A program made the position numbers and the translations under genes. Below are positions 25,578 through 31,664 of a stretch of 32,104 nucleotides of DNA, piece after piece. Source of the DNA: Bacteroidales bacterium. Its GTDB lineage: Bacteria > Bacteroidota > Bacteroidia > Bacteroidales > UBA3824. Each line of letters starts with the position of its first letter. The first letter of the stretch is position 1. The notes under the pieces were generated by a model. The model did not search any database. It saw nothing but the letters and a program-made list of their open reading frames with translations, and was not told the origin of the DNA. The stretch lies in the NCBI GenBank assembly GCA_017544805.1, contig JAFYDK010000078.1, positions 1 to 32,104 on the forward strand. Reading direction: 5' to 3'.

Positions 25578-26534
25578 ATGATTATGAAAACAGCATTATT
25601 AATTATAAATTACGGGACGCCGGAAAAACCGGAAAAGAAATACGTCAAGAAATATTTACGGCAACTTTTAAATTCAAAGCATATAATGACGACATTGAAT
25701 GCTTTGGGTCGTAACATATTGGTTAACTGTATTATAATACCGGCACGTATAAAACATTCGCTCAGTGTTTACAAAAAATTGAATTCAAAATACGGAATGT
25801 TGTTGCAAAAAATTACTGACGAATTTGCATCAAAGGTTCAAACCGTTTTGAGCGAAAAGGCTGACGTTTATACGGGCATGACAGCCGGTTATAATTATTT
25901 AAAAGATGTTTTGGAGAAAATCTGCGCCAAGAATTACCGCCGCTTGATTGTTGCGCCGATGTATCCGCAATATACGGAATCAACATGGGGCAAAGCCTTG
26001 GACGATGTTTACGGATTTTTTAAAGGGCGGTTCAACATTCCGATTATCAGCACGATAGATAATTTTTATGACAAAGAGCCGTATCTGAATTCCATGAAAC
26101 AGCTTTTTGAAAGGGAATTACAAAATTTTGATTACGAAAAAATAGTTTTTTCATACCACGGCATTCCGAAAAAACATCCGGGAAGTCAGGATTATGTTTT
26201 TCAATGCAGCGAAACAACCCGTCTTATTTGTCAAAAAATGGAAATCAGTCTTGATAAAGTTATAACATCTTATCAATCAAGGATTTCTGAAGGCTGGCTC
26301 GAACCGTACACGGATTTAGCAGTGATGAATTTAGCAGAAAGCGGTGTTAAAAAAATTGCCGTTTTAGCTCCTGCTTTTACCGTGGACTGTCTTGAAACCG
26401 TTATCGAACTCGGCGAAGGTTTGCGTGAAAAATTTCTAAAAAGCGGCGGTGAAAGTTTCAAACTTATTCCATGCCTTAACGCAGAGGATTTTTGGATAAA
26501 AGATTTTTGCAAAATAGCAGAAAAATGGTTATAA
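25578..26534 (+). CDS. hemH: Ferrochelatase
   Basis: A 318-residue ferrochelatase, which inserts Fe2+ into protoporphyrin IX or coproporphyrin III. The N-terminal ALLIINYGTPEKPE replaces the usual LLxNLGTP. The APMYPQYTESTWG block corresponds to the conserved PxYPQYSxxTxGS region. The catalytic His is His194 in FSYHGIPKKH. The conserved SYQSRISEGWLEPYTD and the active-site Glu273 in PAFTVDCLETVIELGE are both present. The start may be Met1 at 25578 or Met3 at 25584, the latter giving the more usual MKTALLI. No -7 box was found between the metY terminator and the gene, and no other heme-synthesis gene is nearby. Many Bacteroidales cannot make heme de novo, so a lone enzyme may act on scavenged porphyrins. 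Confidence 0.88.
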   Translation: MIMKTALLIINYGTPEKPEKKYVKKYLRQLLNSKHIMTTLNALGRNILVNCIIIPARIKHSLSVYKKLNSKYGMLLQKITDEFASKVQTVLSEKADVYTGMTAGYNYLKDVLEKICAKNYRRLIVAPMYPQYTESTWGKALDDVYGFFKGRFNIPIISTIDNFYDKEPYLNSMKQLFERELQNFDYEKIVFSYHGIPKKHPGSQDYVFQCSETTRLICQKMEISLDKVITSYQSRISEGWLEPYTDLAVMNLAESGVKKIAVLAPAFTVDCLETVIELGEGLREKFLKSGGESFKLIPCLNAEDFWIKDFCKIAEKWL

Positions 26535-26553
26535 TTTTTTTCAGAAAAAAAAT

Positions 26554-26613
26554 GCGATTCCCGTTCTTTAACTTGTTTTTTTTAAGTTAAGGACCAAGAA
26601 TCGCTAATTTTTT
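26554..26613. terminator. Bidirectional terminator between hemH and GNAT gene
   Basis: Arms start with GCGATTC and end with GAATCGC; an inner TTAACTT/AAGTTAA stem completes the hairpin across an internal loop. T9 follows on the plus strand and T8 on the minus strand. Confidence 0.8.
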
Positions 26614-26614
26614 T

Positions 26615-27178
26615 TTATAAAATTTCTTTGATACTTTTTACAGGACTTTGATTATCAGAATATTCGTTGATAATTTTTTCCATAAAAATCATCGTAAACC
26701 AACGGTTGAATTTATAACCGCAATTAGAAAATTTAGCGGCAAAATGGTAACCGTGTTTTTGATGAAAATGCTGACTCGCATCTGTTACGTATTTATTATC
26801 ACCGGGAGCAGAAGATGTTGTAATACTTGCATTTACGTTGGTAATGCCTTGAAGTTTCAGCAAGCGTTCAAGTTCGTTCAAAAGCAATGACCCGAGACCT
26901 AAGCGACGGCAATCCTTATCAACATAAATTGATGTTTCAACACACCAATCGTAGGCCTTGCGTTCACGAAATCTTGAAGCGTAAGCATAGCCGAGAATTT
27001 TCCCGTTGTCCTCCGCCAAAATGTACGGATAAAAAGATGTTACTTTTTCAATTCGTTTTCTAAATTCTTCCACCGATGGAACTGTCCATTCAAATGTAAT
27101 AGCCGTATTTTCAACGTAATACGAATAAATTTCCAAAAGACGTTCCGCATCATCGGCGGTTGCAAATCTTATTTTCAT
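26615..27178 (-). CDS. GNAT N-acetyltransferase, phosphinothricin-acetyltransferase-like
   Basis: A 187-residue GNAT-fold acetyltransferase. The N-terminus MKIRFATADDAERLLEIYSYY and the block NTAITFEWTVPSVEEFRKRI match the PAT/Bar-like subgroup, which acetylates phosphinothricin-like amino acids or methionine derivatives. The acetyl-CoA-binding motif is CRRLGLGSLLLNELE (the R/Q-x-x-G-x-G/A turn), preceded by the beta-strand VETSIYVD. The C-terminal HFHQKHGYHFAAKFSNCGYKF gives the usual last strand. The gene has a minus-strand TAATTTTG box 29 nt upstream and shares a bidirectional terminator with hemH. The true substrate is not predictable; resistance function should not be assumed. Confidence 0.85.
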   Translation of the reverse strand: MKIRFATADDAERLLEIYSYYVENTAITFEWTVPSVEEFRKRIEKVTSFYPYILAEDNGKILGYAYASRFRERKAYDWCVETSIYVDKDCRRLGLGSLLLNELERLLKLQGITNVNASITTSSAPGDNKYVTDASQHFHQKHGYHFAAKFSNCGYKFNRWFTMIFMEKIINEYSDNQSPVKSIKEIL

Positions 27179-27207
27179 AATTACTTATAATGTTATTTTT
27201 TTCAATG

Positions 27208-27215
27208 CAAAATTA
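27208..27215 (-). promoter_or_regulatory. -7 promoter box for GNAT gene
   Basis: Minus strand reads TAATTTTG, matching TAnnTTTG, 29 nt before the ATG at 27178. Confidence 0.6.
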
Positions 27216-27375
27216 TTAAATTTTTCTTGAACCAAGCCGAAAAACCTTTCACACGATTTTTTTCCTCGGCAAATATATTACTTTTTGGCGGAATAAAACA
27301 ACATAATCAATCTATATTTTTTTTCAATCAAACTTTTTTAGCGGATATTTCCTTGTCAATTTCAAATTTAAATCA

Positions 27376-27383
27376 TACTTTTG
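27376..27383 (+). promoter_or_regulatory. -7 promoter box for two-domain esterase gene
   Basis: TACTTTTG, 23 nt before the ATG at 27407. A CTTG at 27352-27355 lies 20 nt upstream, close to the -33 TTTG. Confidence 0.55.
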
Positions 27384-27406
27384 GGGACTAAATAAATCTT
27401 ATAATT

Positions 27407-28858
27407 ATGAAAAGACACTCATTATTATTGAGCCTGATATTGCTTTTGGTTCTTAGCGTAAAGGCTCAGACTGCGAAGAAATTCACAATCAATCTCTCTG
27501 CCGGCAATAAGTCGCACGTTGTATGCTTTTTGCCCGAAAAACCCTCGGGAAAAGCCATTGTAGGCGTTCCGGGCGGTGGCTATTCAATGTTATCAAACAC
27601 ACACGAAGGCACAGATTGGTCTAATTGGCTCAACCAAAAAGGAATCGCATATTTTGTCGTTAATTACCGTCTGCCAAACGGCGATAGAACTTTGCCAATC
27701 AGCGATGTTGAAAACACTTTTAGAATCGTTAGAGATTCTGCTAAAAAATGGAACATCAATCCGCACGATGTCGGAATTATGGGATTTTCGGCGGGCGGAC
27801 ACCTTTCATCCGTGATTTCAACACATTCGGATTTTGATGTGCGCCCCGATTTTACAATCTTGTTTTACCCGGTGATTTCGATGGACGAAAAAGTTTCGCA
27901 CAAATGGTCTTGCATAAATTTTCTCGGTGAAGAAGGTCACAAAAATCCCGAATTAGTAAAGGAATATTCAACGCAAAACGCTGTTAAACGCCACCTCACG
28001 CCGCCAGCAGTAATCATAATGGCCAGTGATGACAGACTTGTGCCTCCCGTTACAAATGGTATTCAGTATTATTCGGCAATGCGCAATCAAGGCAACGAAT
28101 GTTCTATGTTTATTTATCCGACAGGCGATCATGGATTTGGAATCGGTCCTTGGTTTAAGTATCATGACCAAATGCTTAATGAATTGGGAATTTGGCTTGA
28201 CAACCGTCAGAGTCCAAAACCTAATGCAATTCGTGTAGCTTGTATCGGTAATAGTATCACTGACGGACACGGTATTGACGTTGCTACCCAGTTTGGTTAT
28301 CCCGCACTTTTGCAGAAGAGTTTGGGTGATGGTTATTGGGTTAAGAATTTCGGAGTAAGCAGCCGCACACTACTTAATAATGGTGATATTCCGTACATGA
28401 AAGAATTGGCTTGGCGCGATGCTTTGGCGTTTAAACCTGATGTTGTAGTCATAAAATTGGGTACAAACGATTCAAAGCCTCAGAATTGGAAACATAAAGA
28501 TGAGTTTAAACACGATTTGCAACAGATGATTACCGCTCTTCGTCCTGACCTTGCACAACCTGTCAGCAAAAAGAAAGGTAAAAAAACAACTATTGCGCCA
28601 AATGCAAATCCTAAAATCTATATTTGCACACCGATTCACGCATTGAAACCGAGTTGGGACATCAACGACAATATTATCTCCAACGAGATTATCCCGATTC
28701 AAAAAGAGATTGCCCAAGAATACGGCTTGGAAATCATTGACCTTAACACATTGTTTGGCAGCGACCCTGCAAATTATCTTGACGATGGAATCCATCCAAA
28801 CGAAAGGGGTGCTAAACGTATGTCAGATTTGATTTTTCAAGCAATCGGCAATAAATAA
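27407..28858 (+). CDS. Secreted double esterase: alpha/beta hydrolase fused to SGNH hydrolase
   Basis: A 483-residue exported protein with two different esterase folds. The signal peptide ends at about residue 21 (LSVKAQ). Domain 1 (about 25-265) is an alpha/beta hydrolase of the acetyl-esterase type: oxyanion region GVPGGGYSML, nucleophile Ser128 in GFSAGGH, acid Asp209 in SDDRLVPP, and His242 in GDHGFGIG. Domain 2 (about 275-483) is an SGNH/GDSL hydrolase: block I GNSITDGHG with Ser283, block III GTNDS, and block V DGIHPNERG with Asp460 and His463. Both sets of catalytic residues are intact. Related multi-domain esterases in Bacteroidota remove acetyl groups from xylan or mannan; here the substrate is inferred only. 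It has its own promoter and no polysaccharide-uptake genes beside it, though a GH26 mannanase lies about 12 kb away. Confidence 0.85.
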   Translation: MKRHSLLLSLILLLVLSVKAQTAKKFTINLSAGNKSHVVCFLPEKPSGKAIVGVPGGGYSMLSNTHEGTDWSNWLNQKGIAYFVVNYRLPNGDRTLPISDVENTFRIVRDSAKKWNINPHDVGIMGFSAGGHLSSVISTHSDFDVRPDFTILFYPVISMDEKVSHKWSCINFLGEEGHKNPELVKEYSTQNAVKRHLTPPAVIIMASDDRLVPPVTNGIQYYSAMRNQGNECSMFIYPTGDHGFGIGPWFKYHDQMLNELGIWLDNRQSPKPNAIRVACIGNSITDGHGIDVATQFGYPALLQKSLGDGYWVKNFGVSSRTLLNNGDIPYMKELAWRDALAFKPDVVVIKLGTNDSKPQNWKHKDEFKHDLQQMITALRPDLAQPVSKKKGKKTTIAPNANPKIYICTPIHALKPSWDINDNIISNEIIPIQKEIAQEYGLEIIDLNTLFGSDPANYLDDGIHPNERGAKRMSDLIFQAIGNK

Positions 28859-28869
28859 CTAACAAAAAA

Positions 28870-28901
28870 TTTGGCTCAAATAGTCCGAAATCTTAATTTT
28901 G
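28870..28901 (+). promoter_or_regulatory. Bacteroidetes-type promoter for TSUP permease gene
   Basis: The best full promoter in the window: TTTG at 28870-28873, a 20-nt spacer, and TAATTTTG at 28894-28901, 24 nt before the ATG at 28926. An in-frame TTG at 28899 lies inside the -7 box. Confidence 0.75.
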
Positions 28902-28925
28902 CGACTTCAAAAACATATAAAAAAA

Positions 28926-29645
28926 ATGGTAACGGCATTTTTGATTTTTTTATCATCGTTTGCGGGGTCGTTTGTGCAGCGGGTTTGCGGCTTTGGTTTC
29001 GGAATTTTTATAATGACAATTTTACCATATTTAATGCCGTCGTATCAAGAGGCGACGGCATTAAGTGGTTTTTTAAGTCTGATTCAGTCTGGATTAGTCC
29101 TTATTTCAATTCATAAATATCTGAATACTAAAAATTTATATGTGATATTTTTGAGTTTTTGCGTATTTTCGTTTTTTGCAATAAAATTTGTCAGCGTATC
29201 CGGCGATGGTATTCTGAAAATAATTTTAGGCATAGTCTTGATACTGCTTGCGATTTATTTTTTATTTTTCTCGAAAAACGCAACTGTAAAACCCACGTTG
29301 AAATGGCAAATTTCGCTCGGAGGATTATCCGGTTTAATGGGCGGACTTTTCGGAATGCACGGACCAGCCGCCGTTGTTTATTTCCTTTCGTCAGAGAAGT
29401 CAAAAGAACATTATTTAGCGATTGCTCAGGCATATTTTGTCATTACAAATATTTACATGTCGTTTTTTAGGGCTGAATATGGTTTTGTGACATCGAATGT
29501 CGGTTTTGCACTGCTATATGCCTTACCCGGAATTTTTTTAGGCATTTATTTCGGCAAAAAGGTCTTTGACAAAATCAACTCCCAGACCCTAAAAAAAGTC
29601 ATTTATTATTATATGATTTTAGCCGGAATATTACAAATGGTTTAA
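28926..29645 (+). CDS. TauE/SafE (TSUP) family permease
   Basis: A 239-residue membrane protein with about 7-8 hydrophobic helices, matching the TauE/SafE (sulfite exporter) or TSUP family. Seen are an N-terminal GSFVQRVCGFGFGIFIMTIL, the repeat-specific GGLSGLMGGLFGMHGPAAVVYF (the GxxxGxxxGxGGG-type loop of the second half) and a C-terminal ALPGIFLGIYFGKKVFDKI. Members move sulfite, sulfoacetate or other small organic anions across the inner membrane. I chose the ATG at 28926; starting at the in-frame TTG at 28899 would put the start codon inside the promoter box. No sulfur-pathway gene is adjacent except metY, 3.5 kb upstream. Substrate unknown. Confidence 0.82.
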   Translation: MVTAFLIFLSSFAGSFVQRVCGFGFGIFIMTILPYLMPSYQEATALSGFLSLIQSGLVLISIHKYLNTKNLYVIFLSFCVFSFFAIKFVSVSGDGILKIILGIVLILLAIYFLFFSKNATVKPTLKWQISLGGLSGLMGGLFGMHGPAAVVYFLSSEKSKEHYLAIAQAYFVITNIYMSFFRAEYGFVTSNVGFALLYALPGIFLGIYFGKKVFDKINSQTLKKVIYYYMILAGILQMV

Positions 29646-29706
29646 CTTAAAAAACAGTTGCCGTAAAAAATGTAAAAAAAAGTGTTAGATTTTTAAAAAA
29701 AAGCAT

Positions 29707-29714
29707 TATACTTG
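29707..29714 (+). promoter_or_regulatory. Weak -7-like box for large lipoprotein gene
   Basis: TATACTTG differs from TAnnTTTG by one base and lies 31 nt before the ATG at 29746. It is the best candidate in this gap. Confidence 0.3.
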
Positions 29715-29745
29715 CAAAAAAGTTTAATTTAATACTTTTCTAAAT

Positions 29746-31200
29746 ATGAAAAAATTATCGTTAATGTTGATTGCGGCAACCTTGTTTTCGTGCGGCAATA
29801 ATTCAACTAATTCAACTCAAAATGCTGAGAATCAGTCGGCAGAAACTAAGACTGAACAGTCTCAACCCGAACAAAAAAAGTCGGTTGCATCTCTCAAAAT
29901 GAAAAAAAATAGAGCCGATGACCCTTCTGTCCCTAACATTACAATGCTAAAAATCACGGCTGACAGTCTTTTTATCATTCAGGATGATAAGGAGTTGGCA
30001 TACAAAATTGACAGAACAAAAAGCAAAGAAACCGTTAACGAACCTTACAAATATTACGTTTGGAATTTTTCAATAGAAAAAAGTAACGCACAACTTCCTG
30101 ACTTTCAAGAAATTCAGGTTCAGCAATATATGCCCGAAATCTACGGCGAACCCGATCAATTTAGTTCCAATTTGTGTTTTATCACTGCTAAAAGTAACGG
30201 TGGTGATGAGGCTATGAATAGTTACACAATAACTGAATTTCAAGAACTTAACCGTAAATTACTTGATAAGTATCCAGAGTCGAAACCTTATCCTGAATTG
30301 AATTTTGACGTTAATAAATTTACGGCGTTTCAAAATAGTAAAACGCAAATGCCGGATTTTGTTGTTAACGCAAAAATAATCACTATAAAGGGTTCAAAAA
30401 TCACTTTTTTTGACGGAACGAAATCTACTGATTTGGAGATTCTTCCGTTGTCGGATTTGGAAAATGTTTACAGCGAAGGTTACAACTGGCTTTTTGTTAC
30501 AAAAGCAGAAAATGGTATGCCGTCGGTGGAATGGAACATCAACACTGGATTTCCAACTCGTTGGGCTGAGGTTCCAGAAAACGAACGAGGCTCGATGTTG
30601 ACTATCCAAGATTGCGGATATTTCGATGTTAAATTCAAATCTTGGGACAATTTAAAACGCGGAATATCAGTGTGTTATCCTAACGATCAAGTGTATGAGG
30701 ATATTATGGAGCAGGGCGTTCTTCCCGATAATGGCGACGATGAGGAAGAATATTTAGGCGACGACCCGAATGGTGCTGCTATTGAGCGGTGTTGCGATAT
30801 TTGGAGTGAAATCAAAAGTGATTATTTGGAGGTTCCAATCGTAGACAGAGAAGAGGTTGGTATGAACGAGGATCATGTTGTAAAAATCGAAGGTTTGACA
30901 TCAAAGGGCGCAACGGCATACGAAGTGAATATCTACACGTTGGAACTTGGTCAAGATTTCAAGATTTATTATTACGACACAGAGAACTCTCAGCAGTATA
31001 CGGTTAAAGCGTTTATTTACGGACAGTTAGGGGTTCAAGAAGTGGAGTTGGAACCGGAACTTGCAAAGGCTGTTAATGGCATTGGTGATTCGGGCGGAGT
31101 TTTCCATTTTGACGGTAACAATTTTACAGCGTATCGCAATGAAAAACTTTCTGCCGAACTCGTTTTCGATTACGATAAGCAGAAATTCTTGAAAAAATAA
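29746..31200 (+). CDS. Large lipoprotein of unknown function
   Basis: A 484-residue predicted lipoprotein. The signal peptide MKKLSLMLIAATLFSC has lipobox LFSC with Cys16. It is followed by a low-complexity linker of about 40 residues rich in Asn, Ser, Thr, Gln and Glu (NNSTNSTQNAENQSAETKTE), as expected for a surface- or periplasm-tethered protein. The rest is a mostly beta-looking acidic region with no family I recognise. A very acidic stretch occurs around residues 328-343 (DNGDDEEEYLGDDPNG), directly before a CC pair. The last 60 residues (KAVNGIGDSGGVFHFDGNNF) hint at a beta-sandwich-like domain. It stands alone, between the TSUP permease and a strong terminator. No function assigned. 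Confidence 0.7.
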   Translation: MKKLSLMLIAATLFSCGNNSTNSTQNAENQSAETKTEQSQPEQKKSVASLKMKKNRADDPSVPNITMLKITADSLFIIQDDKELAYKIDRTKSKETVNEPYKYYVWNFSIEKSNAQLPDFQEIQVQQYMPEIYGEPDQFSSNLCFITAKSNGGDEAMNSYTITEFQELNRKLLDKYPESKPYPELNFDVNKFTAFQNSKTQMPDFVVNAKIITIKGSKITFFDGTKSTDLEILPLSDLENVYSEGYNWLFVTKAENGMPSVEWNINTGFPTRWAEVPENERGSMLTIQDCGYFDVKFKSWDNLKRGISVCYPNDQVYEDIMEQGVLPDNGDDEEEYLGDDPNGAAIERCCDIWSEIKSDYLEVPIVDREEVGMNEDHVVKIEGLTSKGATAYEVNIYTLELGQDFKIYYYDTENSQQYTVKAFIYGQLGVQEVELEPELAKAVNGIGDSGGVFHFDGNNFTAYRNEKLSAELVFDYDKQKFLKK

Positions 31201-31223
31201 ACGCAGGTTTCATTAAGTTTTTT

Positions 31224-31271
31224 AAGTGGTGCGATAAGTTTTTTTTTCTCTTATCGCACCACTTTTTTTTG
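31224..31271 (+). terminator. Strong terminator after large lipoprotein gene
   Basis: Perfect 15-bp arms AAGTGGTGCGATAAG and CTTATCGCACCACTT around an 11-nt T-rich loop, then T-rich sequence. It isolates the following unit from read-through. Confidence 0.9.
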
Positions 31272-31323
31272 TGAGCGAAATAAATTTTTTCAACAAAATC
31301 TTTCGTTGATGCAGTATTTTTTG

Positions 31324-31331
31324 TAATTTTG
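31324..31331 (+). promoter_or_regulatory. -7 promoter box for structured leader and restriction-type gene
   Basis: TAATTTTG matches TAnnTTTG. A TTTC at 31301-31304 lies 19 nt upstream as a near -33 element. Transcription would start near 31335, giving an untranslated leader of about 330 nt before the gene at 31665. Confidence 0.55.
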
Positions 31332-31360
31332 CCACGTAGTACAAACTAAAAACACGAATA

Positions 31361-31417
31361 ATGAACAAAAAAAGCGGCGTTTTTTTAGTCGCGAAATACA
31401 TAGATAACATATTGTAA
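31361..31417 (+). CDS. Possible 18-codon leader ORF
   Basis: An ATG 29 nt downstream of the -7 box opens a frame of 18 codons (MNKKSGVFLVAKYIDNIL) ending in TAA at 31415-31417. The spacing from promoter to ATG is what the real genes of this window show. It ends 12 nt before the first helix of the structured element, as in translation-coupled leaders. No repeated regulatory codons are visible. It may be a leader peptide, or the remnant start of a gene, or chance. Confidence 0.3.
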   Translation: MNKKSGVFLVAKYIDNIL

Positions 31418-31429
31418 AATAATAATTTA

Positions 31430-31643
31430 GCGTTTGCTATTTATTCGGTACAATCCTAAAACCTGAGAAATTTTAGAATGTTATTGTCACGAATAAGTCA
31501 GTAAATGCCTGCGCTTTTGCGTGGGCTTGACTTATCTGATAATAACGGGCAGTCTCAGGGCCTTAGGATGTGGATAATGTTAAGTCCACATTTTTTATGC
31601 CCTGTCGGATAGCCCGTTAGCCGAAAACTGATAAGCCAAACGC
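31430..31643 (+). ncRNA. Candidate structured RNA (leader element), unknown class
   Basis: A 214-nt stretch inside a 464-nt region with no long gene (31201-31664). It is visibly richer in G and C than its surroundings and folds on paper into a closed multi-branch structure. The closing helix is GCGTTTG (31430-31436) with CAAACGC (31637-31643), extended by TTCGG (31444-31448) with CCGAA (31621-31625). Hairpin A is ACAAT/ATTGT (31450-31454 with 31483-31487) plus CTAAAA/TTTTAG. Hairpin B is ATAAGTCA/TGACTTAT (31493-31500 with 31528-31535) plus GCCTGCGC/GCGTGGGC, capped by TTTT. Arm C is TAACGGGC/GCCCGTTA (31543-31550 with 31612-31619), then CAGGGC/GCCCTG, then ATGTGGA/TCCACAT. The two G-T wobbles in hairpin B favour the plus strand. 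I do not recognise it as a known riboswitch, ribozyme, tmRNA or RNase P RNA. Confidence 0.5.
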
Positions 31644-31664
31644 CCATAAACATAGCGCAGAACA

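Noticed and set aside
25529..25714. A 61-codon frame before and inside hemH
   Set aside because: It overlaps the ferrochelatase start in another frame and begins in a poly-T/poly-A tract.
31338..31664. tmRNA, RNase P RNA, SRP RNA or group II intron
   Set aside because: No tag-peptide sequence, tRNA-like ends with CCA, RNase P core motifs or intron domain V pattern were seen.
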